A stretch of 64,000 bases of DNA from Trematomus loennbergii (Eukaryota > Chordata > Actinopteri > Perciformes > Nototheniidae), in contig JAAOOA010000027.1 of the NCBI GenBank assembly GCA_012861695.1, positions 21,778,423-21,842,422 of the forward strand. The letters are read 5' to 3'. Position 1 is the stretch's first letter. Every line of letters starts with the position of its first letter. A model generated the notes under the pieces. That model saw only the letters and a program-made list of their open reading frames with translations, had not been told where the DNA came from and did not search any database. Shown one piece after another: positions 24,657 to 37,771 of the stretch. The translations under genes and the position numbers were made by a program.

Positions 24657-27600
24657 GATGATTCACATACAAATCATGTTCAATTGGGAAGCTGTAGGAG
24701 GCTCACACATCTTACCTTGCAATCATTTTGATAACGCAAGTCCTTTCTTCCCCTTCTTTAAAAGTCTTTACATAATTTGACTTGAACAGAAAACCCCTTC
24801 AGGTGTGATTCTACATCTTTACAGTACTGTATACGTTCTTCCTTTCTCCTTTGAATGCCCACTCCTTTTTTTCCGGCACTATATTTATCGTACTATATTC
24901 GGCATACATTTACCTCCCCTCTCCCTGAAGCCTTCCCTCATTGTCTCTCGCGGCTCTACTCTGTACATCCTCTATTTAAATGCCACTCCACCCAGGGGGC
25001 CCCCGCTCTTAATTACGGGGCCTCACCACCCCCACCATGTTATTTCCTTAATGAGTTCATGGTTTTTTGACCTGGGTCCCTGCACAGTGGGAATGTGAGG
25101 TATCTCCATAGCTGCATATTTCAATGTAGGAGACAGGAATATCAGTAGCCTGTCTCACGATGCCCAGCTTCCAGGGTTTGCTCTGGTCATGTATTTTTAA
25201 TAAAGTACTGTAATAAAAACCAGTTCAACACCGAATATTTGAGATTAGATCAATTCCCGAAGAGGTCAGGGGATATCACAAATATTTGCCTCATTGCAAT
25301 GTTCTGAAACAAGTAATACAATATGAGATCATAACAGCTCTCTGAATTGGTCAACATTATGAATCACCTGCTGAGGATTATCTAATCTGTCAGATCTGTA
25401 CACCGTGTTTTCTCCCACGCACACCTGCACAGAGGCTTTTTGAAACTCGGAGAACAAAACATTCTCAGCAGGTACATTTGAATCCATTTTCAGCCTGCAA
25501 ATGCATCATATTTCCTTTTTTCAAATCAGTTTATTGCAACAATGAATGGTTAATCAGAGTCTTTTGTTCAAGTTTGAGCGATGCTATTCTGCCAAAGTAA
25601 CACAAAGTTGTGTTTTTCTGTCTGAGGTGGGATCTATTTTACTATTATAATTTAAACAATTTTCTCTTGGTATACATATTTATGTATCTCTAAGAGAAGA
25701 CAACTATGAGTATCCCTGCGATCCCTGAGGAAGATTCCTATTTTGTAGAACATTTGAATACATTAACGTGTCCCCAACGGATGTCCCAGGACTAATTATC
25801 TGCCAATTGTGTCAGTTTGAAGTCTCAATGATCAACAACTCAAATATAATTGACTCAATTAATTGACAAGGAAAGTTGGAAACAAGCTTGAAAAAATGAG
25901 ATGAAATGAGAAACATGTTGCTTTTCATTTTCTCATTAAGTCACTATTTTTCTGAATGATCAGGAAGGATACTATTTACCAAAAAAGCGATTAAATGAGA
26001 TAAGCAGTGGTAGTAGGATTCATCTGCATAAAAAAAAAAACACTTCTGGTATTTGCTACGATGAGACCTTGAATCAGATAACCGTGTGTATGGGTCACGT
26101 ATATGAAAAACAGCACAGCAGGAGATGTTATTGAAGGAAACCACATAGATGCAGCAGATAGAAGAAGACAAAACAGGCAGAAAGCAGATGTATTCTTCCC
26201 AATCACTCATACTGTGTCACTGTCTCTTTACCTCCTGCCTCTCCCTCTCTCTGTCAGCGATGTATGTTTAAAAGAAGAAGTCAATTATAGATCTGGGTTA
26301 ATAGAATGGGTTCCCTGTGGGAGAGGTCGAGGGATGAGATCCTCTAATGAAACCTACATTTCATGCACACAGCCCGCTAATGGTATTGTGCTCAGTGTGT
26401 GTGTGTGAGTACAGTGTGTGTGTATTCCAGCGGTCGAGATACTAAAATATACAGAATACACAAGACGAGGAAAGCACTGCTACGACAGGCTTCAGAACTA
26501 AATGTGGAAGACCATGAGCCCATAATTAGATATCTTTATTTCCCACTGGTCCTGGAGTTCTTGAAATATATTTTTCCGATAGAAATGTCAAGTCAAGCCT
26601 TGCTTTCTTTTTTTTGTTGCCCAAAATTACGCATTTAACCCCAAGAGGCTTTACAAACTGTACAGCATATGACACTCTCTATTCTTAGAGACCCTCAAAT
26701 CAAATGGAAATCGTGTAAAAGGTGGAAGAAACTGTAATAAATACCAGGTGTTATGAATTAACAATCAGACAAACATACACATTTCAGGAGCATTGTATAG
26801 CAATGTCATAGGATTATTATAAGACATTTCAAAACAGGAAGTTATACATAAAATATAACAGAATATCTATTTTTGTCTCAAGGTATTGATTTAAGTAAAA
26901 AAGTATCATAGTGCACCTTTTTGTAGGTGAATAATTTGTCGCACCTTAAAGGAAAGATCATTATTTTGTCTAATATACCCTTTCTTATCAAAAGTTAGAA
27001 CGATAAGAAGAATTATTTTTCACTGCTTAGCTTACTTTAGCATACAGATTGGAAAGAAGGGAACATCCAGCCTTTTCTCTTGAGCAAGAAGTGCTGTTTT
27101 TGGACCGAGTGAGGTTAGATTCCTAAATGCTAAATTAGATTTTATTTCTCCTCTCCCCCTAAAATCATCTGCATGTCTATCTTCTGTACATGCAACAACG
27201 GTCAGAGCACACACCTGCACTTATAGGATACACACACTGGGAAAGAGTCTACATTGAGAAATAACGTATGAACACATAACATATATTCTCATTTGCCAAC
27301 ATTGATTTGTGTTGAGCGTGTTGCACTGATCTGAAGCAGGATGGTATTGATTTCTCCCCCCCCCCCCCCCAGAGTCCATGTCAGCATGTGAGGGGCAGGT
27401 CACTACCTGGACCCTTTATTATAGGGATAACACACATAAACACACTCACATACACAGCTTCAGGTGGTTTATAGTGTACAGTTCACCTAACCTACAGGAA
27501 GAGGAGAGGAAACCCACACTGTCTGCACACTGAAAGAGCCTCAGGTTTCAGGTTCAAACCCAATGTCAGTGTGAAGCACCGATCCCTGTCACACCCAACA

Positions 27601-27701
27601 TTAGGAATATTCTGTTTCTGAGGCATTTTGAGGCAATATTTGCCCCGATTCCCCACTTTAAGATGTCTGGAAAACTTGCTCGACATCAGAGTGCTATTTC
27701 C

Positions 27702-27775
27702 TGAAGTGTGTTATATAGGTTTTGGTGCATGTTACAAATATGTACCTGAAAATGAGCACGATAGGGCCCCTTTAA
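27702..27775 (+). mobile_element. MITE family X, copy 4 (both ends joined, centre lost)
   Basis: The left-end block AAGTGTGTTATATAGGTTTTG is joined directly to the right-end block GTACCTGAAAATGAGCACGA and closes GGGCCCCTTT. This is a solo-end deletion derivative of the family. Confidence 0.75.
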
Positions 27776-28845
27776 ATTCAATGCTTAATCTTTCTTTTCT
27801 TTTCCCCATTCTCTTTGCTAAACAACTGAACATGTGATTCCTCAAAGGACGTTGTGCATATTCAATCGTCTATTTACAGCATGTGTGACCAGATGGTTGA
27901 ATCCACACTGATACCACATGGTCATTTTTGAGAGGAGGACAGGAAAGGAAAAGGAGGCAGGGAGAGATAGGAGTTGCATTGTGTGTGTGAGGAAGAAACC
28001 ACACCCCTCTCTTCTTCACTCTCTTACTCTCTCTGCTTTTATCACTTTTTATTCTTCACTGCTTTTGCAATGACATTAAAATAACCTATTGTTTTCAATA
28101 GTGATTGAGGAAGATCTGCGAGGCAAACAACAAGAAATCCTTTAAAAAGCCTCTCCGAGAAACACTTAAACATTCCCTGAGGAAGAATTACAAGCCTGAG
28201 GGGGATGAACACAATGGCGCTGCATTCGTTTTATTGATCAGGACAGAGAAAAGCAGCCACGGCAGCCTCTGTATGATTACAGCTAGCTTTGTTCTGATTT
28301 GTGCAGTCGGTAAATGAATCGAGGTGGGTGGGAAGATTTTCAAATGGACCATCACACAGCAGCCACTCGAAAAATCAAATAGCGATTCATCTTTTGATTA
28401 TTTTGTCAATAACATGATGAATTGTTTGGCCTATTAAATGTCAGGAAGCAGAACAAAGTCAATCCTCATAAGTGAGAAGTTGTAACAGGAATGGTTGTCG
28501 ATTACACTGGAAAAAAGACTTCAATGATGAATACATGATCAAGATGGATGATTCATTTAGTCCAGATTTGCACGTTCTACAACAACAATTAGCATCTGGT
28601 TATTTGAAACACTGCAGGTTTATGATATGATTTCTCTCCTCAGTACATCAGGTTAGGTTTCCAGCGTTGTGATGTCAGAAAGCACTTACTCAAGAAGAGT
28701 GAGTGGACTGGAGACGAAATCAATAGGGGGAAAATCGAAATAAGTTTGTATGTCAGTGACTGCAGGCCAAGACTCTCTGTCTTCTCTGCTAGGAACCAGT
28801 GAAAAGTACTCAGTCTTTATACTTTGTCATCAAAATGTACTTCAA

Positions 28846-28974
28846 GGGACCCTATTATGCTCATTTTCAGGAGGGAGCTTTGGGATTTTAGCCTTTGCAT
28901 ACCATTTACATGCACACAAACCTATATAACACACTACAGGGAAGGGACCAGAGCATAATAGAGCCCCTTTTTAA
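28846..28974 (-). mobile_element. MITE family X, copy 5 (internally deleted)
   Basis: Reads GGGACCCTATTATGCTCATT then GGGATTTTAGCCTTTGCATA, ACCATTTACATGCACAC and ends GAGCATAATAGAGCCCC. Both termini are present, but the CCAAT/GC-box centre is deleted. Confidence 0.85.
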
Positions 28975-30260
28975 ATAACAAAAGTAAAATACTCGTGATG
29001 CGTATCGGTCCATTTCAGAATCATATTTATTAAAATACTGGATTATGATTATTGAAGTATTAGTTAATAATCTGAAGGTGTATATGAACTAATCTGTCAG
29101 GCAAATGTAGTGGAGTAAAGACAAGAGTACAATCTTGTCTTAAAGAATGTACTGTTAAAACTGGGAAATAAAATGAAATACTAGTACCCCAAAATTGTAA
29201 TGAAGTGCAATACTTGAGTAAATGTGTGTGTGGTTTGTGTGTGTGAGTCGGAGCTCTGACTAATGGCTGCTCTGGCATCATATGCTGATGTTACGAGCGC
29301 TTTCAGTTTGGAAACCCAGTAACACAACATATGCGGCTTAATACACTCATTTGTCCAGGCGCACACACTGTACCTTCTGCTTTCAATTAGCGGGGTCTAA
29401 GAGAGTCAAATCAAGTGAAACAAGAGGCCCAAACTGTTGCAGGAATGTGCAAATTGCTGGCAGAAAAAAAATGTGTGAAGTGTACACAAAGCGGTGTGAA
29501 GTCTATGAAAAAATTACCCTACTTCTCACATGATTTATAACCCCAGTAAACATTGTATAATGAGTGTAGGTCTTCTTCAGTGCGGTGTGATTTTTAAATG
29601 AAATTCCAATTAGAGTAAATTCACTTAAAGACATGTTACATCAGTAATCTGCCTAGTTCTATTTTGAGAGACGTTCACTTATTTCTAAAAACCTTCCTGA
29701 AACAAGGTGGAAGTGATTCTTCTTTTGCACTTCTTCACCTAAATGAATACAATGAAACAATCTCATGTCTACATAACCTTTGATACAAAGGGTCACAGAT
29801 ATGTCAAACTCATTAGCCAATGAAAACCCCAGGGACATTTGCCACTTCTAACACTGGCCTGATTCAAGGCTTTTCAACAATGACACTTGTGTAATACAAG
29901 AAATAGATTGACTGACATTTATTCCCTCTATCAAGAGATGACATGCTCTGATTTATAAGAAAAGGGAAAAGGCTTTTTGTCCCTATTTGCTTTTTTCCTT
30001 TCTTGTTCTTATGTCTTGTTTTGACAGGATTTGTGGGGGGTTTATGAGGAGTCCTTGCATTTTCAAGGTGGATGTATTTTATCATTAGTGTTGTAAAGAA
30101 GCTGTCATCCCTCTCATCAGTCCTCATGTCACTCCCTGTCGGCTGTTGCTCATCACTCGAGCTACAGCAGCACAATGTTCCCTTGTTTTTCAAGATGAAC
30201 AAAAACGAGCAGGAGGTGGTCCTATCCTTGATAAGCAGCGGAGAAAAAACGCACACAGAG

Positions 30261-30428
30261 AAACAAACACACACAGACGCAAAGAAACAAACACACACAG
30301 ACGCAAAGAAACAAACACACACAGACGCAGAGATACAAACACACACAGACGCAAAGAAACAAACACACACAGATACAAAGAAACAAACACACACAGATAC
30401 AAAGAAACAAACACACACAGATGCGTAC
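30261..30428. repeat. 24-bp minisatellite, seven units
   Basis: Unit AAACAAACACACACAGACGC plus AAAG, seven head-to-tail copies. Later units carry GATAC instead of GACGC. Because 24 is a multiple of three and the unit lacks stops in several frames, it produces spurious reading frames of up to 184 codons on both strands (THTDAKKQ repeats and their antisense). Confidence 0.95.
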
Positions 30429-30746
30429 GCACAAATTCAAACACGCACTGCTTTGCATAGAAGCCCACACACCTACAAACATGCGATCAGTGGCAGCCGC
30501 ACAATCAGAAATAACCAACACACACACGCTAACGCACACGCACACACTTCTGAAGACACCTTGGGGTATAATTCAGGCAGTGACAGGCTAAATGAAACAT
30601 TATTTTCCAGGACAGATTAGCAGGAGGCGATGAAATCCATCAGCACATTTCTTCTTGCTCATCGGATGAAAAGGCTTAGACACACACCTGTCAAAGAGAC
30701 CTGTTATTACAGTACACATTATAGACTCGTGATGGCAACCTGAAAT

Positions 30747-31016
30747 AAAAGAGGCTCTATTATGCATTTTGGGGTTTTCCCTTTCGTGTAGTATGTTATA
30801 TAGGTTTGTGTGCCTCCATTGGACTCCTTGGTTTACTTCAATAACATAGTGACATCACTATGTAACACTTGCACTTCTATTGGCTAGCGCTCCAACACAT
30901 TGTAGGCTAAGGGGTAGTACAGAGGAGCTTTTTGAACATTAAAGCATGTAAACAGGTCACAGTAGAGACACTAATATGAACCTGAAAATGAGCATTATAC
31001 TATATCTTCTCTTAAG
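30747..31016 (+). mobile_element. MITE family X, copy 6
   Basis: Starts AAAAGAGGCTCTATTATGC, with TGTTATATAGGTTTGTGTGC, CTTCTATTGGCTAGCGCTCC, a GCTAAGGGG block interrupted by deletion, and the right end ATATGAACCTGAAAATGAGC. The two central CCAAT boxes are lost but one ATTGG remains. Confidence 0.85.
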
Positions 31017-31206
31017 AGATATTTTGCCTTGTTGGTAGGCAGCTCTTATATTTGGCGCTGTCCATGCACCTCAGCATAATTTGTATATTGTTATTTAACA
31101 GTGTAGCTACATGTTTCATAACTGAAGGATCCCCTTGGCAGAAATATTTAAACTCCTACATTAAAGCATTCCCGCTTCACTGCAGAACCTGGAACCTTCT
31201 CTAGTG

Positions 31207-31575
<369 letters not shown>

Positions 31576-32251
31576 TCCCTCAGTAACATGTATTGGGTGT
31601 ATGTGTGGTCCCTCAGTAACATGTATTGGGTGTATGTGTGTCAACCACTGAAACTGCCCACTGAGCCAGGGGTGCGGTTGACACACACACAGAGAAATAG
31701 CTTGTGTGCACCTGCCTTGGTTACAACCAAATGTTTGAAAAGAGGAATTAGTAGTTTTTGCCTCTGTGTAGTTTCATTTATGTATTAATCCAAAGTGCAA
31801 AATTAGCATTGAAATAAAGAAAAATCGATTCACTAAATTGAAAAAGAGGCCTGAACTGATGACCTTGAGTGTGAGCATGCGCTAGATTGATGTGAACTCT
31901 TGTCTACCTACTCTATTTATGATCTGGATTCAATTAAATTGGGCTTAGTAATCTTAAGGCTGAATCCTTACATAGCTCTATTGCACACACACACACACAC
32001 ACACGCACACATACACACACACAGGTCATACATGTAGCTGCCTTTCTAGTCTTTGTAAATGTGTCTGTTAAGTAACAACACATTCACATAACAAACACAA
32101 ATCATCTGCATTTGACAAAAATACGTTTTCACAGCTTTATTATAAATGATTGTTTCTGTCTAAAGCACAGAGTGGAATACAGTAAATGTGAATAAATAAA
32201 GATATTATTGATTTATATTCCTAATTTATGACTTTCTTTCCTTCCTCTCAG

Positions 32252-32363
32252 GACCCGAGGGCAAAGCATAAGTTTAAGATCCATACCTACTCCAGCCCGA
32301 CCTTCTGTGATCACTGTGGCTCTCTGCTGTACGGCCTGCTGCACCAGGGCATGAGATGTGACC
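32252..32363 (+). CDS. prkcb: prkcb exon 4: first half of C1B domain
   Basis: 112 nt. Acceptor CTTTCCTTCCTCTCAG, donor GACC|GTACGT. Starts on a codon boundary: [20 protein letters not shown] then [17 protein letters not shown], plus the first base of a split codon. It carries the first His, the C-x2-C pair (CDHC) and the third-pair Cys of the second C1 domain, with H-x12-C and C-x13-C spacings exact. TYSSPTF and the Tyr in SLLYGL are typical of conventional PKC C1B. The first base C of the split codon joins AC of exon 5 to give His, where PKC beta proteins I know have Thr (CDTC). Confidence 0.97.
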
Positions 32364-32690
32364 GTACGTACACACACACATCCACAAGCCTCACTGTCTG
32401 TGATTGATCAGGTTTCCATTAGCAAACACACTCTGCAGCATTTGATATTCCATATACAGGTTGTGTCCAACTCAGTGTAAATGTAATTGCTTTTAAACAG
32501 CCCTTCTAGAAAATAAATATAATGTAGTCTTTGCTTGTCACCACACATATGTTTATAACACACTGTTAATTTCTACATCTGTTTATTCCACATAATTACT
32601 ACAGGATGTATTCTAATGTAGAGAATGTAATTTAACATTCTGATTATCTGAAAAAACATTAAATATTTTTTTAATGTGTGTGTTTTCCAG
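32364..32690 (+). other. prkcb: Intron 4, 327 bp
   Basis: GTACGT donor, TGTGTGTTTTCCAG acceptor. AT-rich, with a short CA stretch after the donor. No repeat or gene seen. It is the shortest intron in the window. Confidence 0.95.
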
Positions 32691-32819
32691 ACTGTATGAT
32701 GAACATCCATAAGCGCTGTGTGGCCAATGTGCCGAGCCTGTGTGGGACAGACCACACCGAGAGGAGAGGTCGCCTCCAGATCACCGCGGAGGTCAAGACC
32801 AACGTACTCACTGTCACCA
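32691..32819 (+). CDS. prkcb: prkcb exon 5: end of C1B and start of C2
   Basis: 129 nt. Acceptor TTTTCCAG, donor ACCA|GTAAGT. Reads (H)[18 protein letters not shown], then [19 protein letters not shown] and VLTVT, ending with one base of a split Ile codon. C, H-x2-C and x7-C complete the zinc ligands of C1B. MMN.HKRC and [13 protein letters not shown] mark PKC beta. After RRGR the first C2 strand begins ([14 protein letters not shown]). It differs from the mammalian IYIQAHIDREVLIVVV in sequence but not in length. Confidence 0.97.
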
Positions 32820-33279
32820 GTAAGTATATCTATCCATTAACACACTCACACACAGCTATAAGACACCGCTGTGTGTTCATGTTCTGCAACACTAGTCATC
32901 TGCCTCCCTCTACTGGAAGATCTGCAGAGGTACAGGATGGGTGCAACAGATACATGAGATAAAACTTCATCTATTTTTATTCTGTGTCCCTTACAAGTTT
33001 AATTTCAGCAAACAGATGCAGATAGAATTTCTACTTCTTTACTAATATGTTGATTAGAAGTGAATGTCAATACATGCATTAGTACAAAAGTACATAAAGC
33101 TTACATTGGTTTCAAAGTAAATCATTACAAATACTAAATATGCTGACTAATAGAACTGCTGGCCTTTTTCGACCATCTGACCTTAGAAATTGAACAAATG
33201 TGGAGCGCAAAATATTTTCCTGTAAATATGATTATTACCGTGGTTACTCAAGAATGAATGAGCTTTAACTACACAGTGT

Positions 33280-34501
33280 TGTCGGAGTCGGGAGGGCTGT
33301 TAATTTATTCCGGCAAATTACTCGGGCCTACTAATTGACCTAATAAAAGCTATTGAGTCCATGTAAGTTTACTGCTTGGCTCAGACCCACCAACGTCAGC
33401 AAGATCTCACCTCTACTAACTCCTGAAGAACCAGGTTCAATTAACTGCTGTTTCAATTCAGACGACCCGCTAAATCTGTTTAAGCGATCCCGAAGGATTT
33501 TTGATATCAGTTATGAGGTGTGGCCCTACCTAAGTGTGAGTTGTGGCAGATGTGCATTTCTTACCTTTCAAGCAGGAGAGGAGGGCGCAGATTTCTTTTA
33601 AGTTGCAGGGTGGGATCAGTTTATTTGAAAAAAAATTGGTCCACACTTGTACAGGGTTTTACCTTCTCTCGTTACAAAATGACAATCATACAAAACATAT
33701 CATGCTGTGGTTAGGGTCCGACAACATTCAGAGGCAGTTCCTCATAAATGGTCAGTAATAATTCACACAACCCAGAGGAATCTCCTCATGAATCGCGGGT
33801 GCTAATCATTCACACCTAGAGTCCGACAACATTTAGAGCAGTTCCTCATAAATGGTCAGTGGGATCTAACAGTTTCAAACTTTCATTCAACAATTCACTC
33901 AGCATTCAACATCAATCAATCATTCATATCCACACCTAGTCCAGCATGAATTCGGAGGAATTTCCTCACAGGTGGCTGGGTGCTAAACATTCAACAAAGA
34001 AATTCACTCGGCATTCAACAAAGAAATTCGAGAGATATTTACCAAGTTTGAGAGAACCTTACAGAGGAAAAACCCAGCTCTCGGGAGAGAGCTTTACCAG
34101 GGAAAAACCTCCCTCTCCCGAGTTAGCTCCCTCTCAGCCAGTGTTTTTATGCTCAAAACAGGACAGAAAAACCTAAAGACACCTCCTCCATACCCATATT
34201 TGTGGAAAATGGGCATGGCCTCTGATGTGCAGGACGGGACATGTCCAGACCTATTCTATGGCTATGGCATAAACACATTTTTGGGGCCTTAGTAGTCTCC
34301 AACAAGTCAGGAGCCCCCCCCCTGTGTAAGGGAAGAAACTGTCTCCCCTCTCTTATCAGTGCCATAAACTAAAATAGGCCTTAAACCTAACTTAACAAAC
34401 CTCTTGTGTTTTGAATATACTGTGATTATAGAAAAACATAAAATATTTGATTATAATTAACTTTCGTTTTAATTACTCAACCTAATATGGAGACCTCAAC
34501 A
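33280..34501. mobile_element. Solo LTR, 1222 bp
   Basis: Begins TGTCGGAG and ends CTCAACA (TG...CA, with TGT/ACA inverse ends), and is flanked by the 4-bp repeat GTGT at 33276-33279 and 34502-34505. No internal retroviral or gypsy coding region and no second LTR are in reach, so it looks like a recombined solo LTR. Inside are a roughly 105-bp spaced direct repeat (GTCCGACAACATT with CAGTTCCTCATAAATGGTCA, at 33716 and 33821) and a tandem ATTCAACAAAGAAATTC at about 33990 and 34013. Orientation is uncertain; a minus-strand AATAAA near 33308 and an AT-rich CATAAAAAC near 34150 weakly favour minus. A 4-bp duplication fits gypsy or retrovirus-like elements. Confidence 0.75.
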
Positions 34502-34573
34502 GTGTCCAACCATCAAACCGCAAACATTGTCATCGCAACACATTTTTCAAACGTTATGGAGGTTAGTGTATAG

Positions 34574-34946
34574 CAGGGGTCGGCAACCTTTTTGATATGA
34601 AGTGCCATTTAAAAAAAAAAAAAAAAAAATTGTTATCAGCGTGCCAACGATCGAGAATTATCAACGGGTGGGGGAGGGGGGGTCGTTGAGGAGCTTGACG
34701 CTCGTGAACTATCAACAGGAGGGCGGGGGGAGCCTCGCTGCGGGGAAGCAGTGTGTGGACCTGTCAGCGCAACTTACATGATACCGAATTTAACAAACAC
34801 ATTTAAATAATTGGTTTAAACGGCATAATAATAAGGACGATCGTCCGTTCTGTAATTCTCCAGAACACACATGTTATGATATTAGGGTCATGCAGAGTGA
34901 GATGAGATCGCTGTCCCTTTAAGAGAGAGAGAGGGGGTGGCGTGTG

Positions 34947-34981
<35 letters not shown>

Positions 34982-35625
34982 ATGGTAGAGCGAGAGTGAG
35001 CGAGCGTGTGTATGTTTCTGGAAGTGAAACGAGGCAGCAGAAAAACAGAGGTCTGTGATGTATTTTGTGAAACAGAAGAACAGCTAAATAAATGCAACGG
35101 CCTCCCCAGAAGAGCTCGCCTCTCTCCAGTCATTTAAGCTAAAGTGGGTTATTGAACCTGAAGCTTGTTGCTTCTGCCCTCCTCGACTACGGTCTGGGAG
35201 CCGACAGGAAAGTTCAACACACAGATGGCCAGTTCGTCCCTTTGTAGCATATTATTTCAATGAGAGATGAGCAGATCGCCACTGGGCTTTCAACTAAAGA
35301 CACAGCCACGCAAAAACTGCGGCATTTGTAAGCTCCTTATGAGTACTGCAATTTGTGAAGTGCTTCCTCTGTGGTGAAACGATCAGCCCTGCACCACGGA
35401 GGAAAGCGGCAGAAAGTCACCTGGAGTTAAAGAGAGCGGGGCTGCGCTGCGTGCATGGCTTCCTTCTGCAGGTAACGGGGAGAGGCGCTCTGGCGGCGGT
35501 CTCGTTCAGGATCCAAAAATACAATTTAAATATTTTGCACACTTATTCCACTTATTCCTAGTGTGCCACTGGTTACGGTGCCGCGTGCCAATGCTGGCAC
35601 GCTTGCCAGGGGTTGCCGACCCCTG
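34574..35625. mobile_element. hAT element, Charlie-like ends, 1052 bp
   Basis: Ends CAGGGGTCGGCAACC and, inverted, GGTTGCCGACCCCTG. Flanked by the exact 8-bp duplication GTGTATAG at 34566-34573 and 35626-35633. It contains an A run near 34611-34629, a TG microsatellite at 34947-34980, and a block at 35268-35334 shared with the fragment at 12165-12522. No full transposase frame remains; a short + frame at 35355-35561 (MKCFLCGETISPAPRRK) may be a piece of its zinc-finger region. Confidence 0.95.
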
Positions 35626-37771
35626 GTGTATAGGATGGATATGTTGACTTGTTGCTTTCAGCAAAAGATGGTCGCATCTGTGCATTAGGAATGTTATTGA
35701 AGGCAAAACTGATTTTGATGATATGGTTAGAGTTGTTTTTGCTTTTGAATTTCTTCTTGTGTTCTGGTTTATTAAGGCTTGTTTGTAGTCCGTCAGTATT
35801 TCCAGTATTATTTTGTTGTGGTGATGGTTGAATGTTGTTCCAAAGTAGGCAGTTGCTACCCAATATAGTCTGTTAATATTTTAGGATGTAAAGATGTTTC
35901 TAGAAGTCTCTTTATCTATACGTTTAGTTCATCATTTGCAGTTAAAACATCATAACAAATAATTATTTCCAAGAAATTAACAACATACGACCGGATGTTT
36001 GTTGTAAGTATTTTTTCTACAAGTCAATTGATTTATATTCACTTCATTTCTTGCCTGAACACGTCTTATACAAATGCAGGCTAGCTTCTTTCCACGAGAG
36101 AGTTTCCTGACCTGCCTCATTTTTTATTTATATGATAAATAAATGAGAACAGTGTCACCACCTACTTTCTACTTTACCTGTAGTTCCTTGTCTTACCTGC
36201 AGGTGGCAGCAAAGGTTTAATTTAAGTTTGCTGTGTGCCTGTCTACTCAATTACAGCTGTGCCTCAAACAGAAATCATCAAACTTAAATGATGTAGAACT
36301 CACTTTTAGCCGGACATTTCCTTCCCTTTAATCAATGACACGTACAAAAAGGAGAATCTGTTCTCTGGTGGTGAATGAGCTGGTTTCACATAAACACCTG
36401 GTAAAGTATTTACAGTTATTCACATCTCCAAAATCTGACTGCATTTGAATATATTAGTTAAATACCCAGCTGCAGTGTACATATACATTTTTCTACACCT
36501 TCAGATTTCCCACTATTTTCTCCCAAGCGCTAGATAACTCAGTATAGTAGATATTTCCTGGGAAATGGAGCCATGGCTTGAATTTGCCCAAATGTATTGG
36601 ATTACTTTTTGGCAGAGAGTTACAAAAGTAATTACTGACTAAATACAATTTACTTTGATTGTGGATCTAAGTTAAAGCGATTTCTTCCTGTTTTAAATAA
36701 AACAAATGGATTTCCAATTCTGCTACAAAAGAGAGAAATGATTGATGCCTCTGGGATTGCACTTCATATATAATCAATAAACACAATCGGTTCATCATTA
36801 AACATTGAAACAAAGTCTCCAATAACAAAACCGTTCTGATAACTTTTGGATGTGCTAATTTCTGCTTGTATAAGCATTTTCCCTTCATGGTCTATTGCTG
36901 GGGTTCATCCCTCTTTTTCCTTCTTACTCTCTCTTCCTGGTTCTCACGCTCATATACTGATCATTAGCTGGGATTTACTGTGAGAAATGACTTATCACAC
37001 ACACTGCTAGCAAATCAGTGCTACAGAATAGAAATATAACTAAATTGAGCCGAATAGTAGAAACTGTCACTGTAATGATCTTATTTAATCTATTGCATTC
37101 ATATCTGTCAGTCTGTCTCCAATGCATTAACATTATTGTCCAACTAGCAAGGATTTTGCATTTTTTTGTGCCAAAAACACACATTAATTGTGTGTTAAAT
37201 TCCTGATTTTAGGTAGCTGTTATACAAACCTCTTCATGTTCTGTGGTAATAGTGGACAGGCTAGGAGGCATTTGGAGGTGTAGTACTCTTCTCTGTCCAC
37301 AGGGGTCAGTGTGGAGCCACTAGTAGATTACTCCCACATTGCAGTAAGGTTAAAAAAGAAAAAAAAAGAAAACACCACCACAGAGAATGAATTTTAGAAG
37401 CACTCAGAATTATTCCACAGCTTAACGTAGCAGGAGCTGGTGGAAATGGCTGCCACACTGAGAAATGGAGAATGCACTAACTATGGATTTAATCAAAGCA
37501 ATTGACATGGCTGTAAAGTGACACTGTATTGATCACTTTTAAGTCACATCCCTCCCCTTTCACTGGGGGATCAAAGCTCACACGGCCCATAGAGATGCAG
37601 GATCAGCATCGAGCTCAAGGACATGGAGCAGGCAGTGGGACGTGGGATCGGGGCCTTAAAGGTGCCCCCTTCCTTTAGTGCTGCACATTCTGCCTGGTGG
37701 ATTTATAGCTGGATATCTGAAAGGCAGGGTGGGAAAAACAGTTGTCATAGAGATGGGTGGGTGCTTATTGT

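Noticed and set aside
30261..30428. Possible CRISPR-like array
   Set aside because: The units are directly tandem with no spacers, and the genome is a vertebrate.
29864..30620. Frames of up to 184 codons with THTDAKKQ or CVCFFVSV repeats
   Set aside because: Produced by the stop-free 24-bp minisatellite on both strands.
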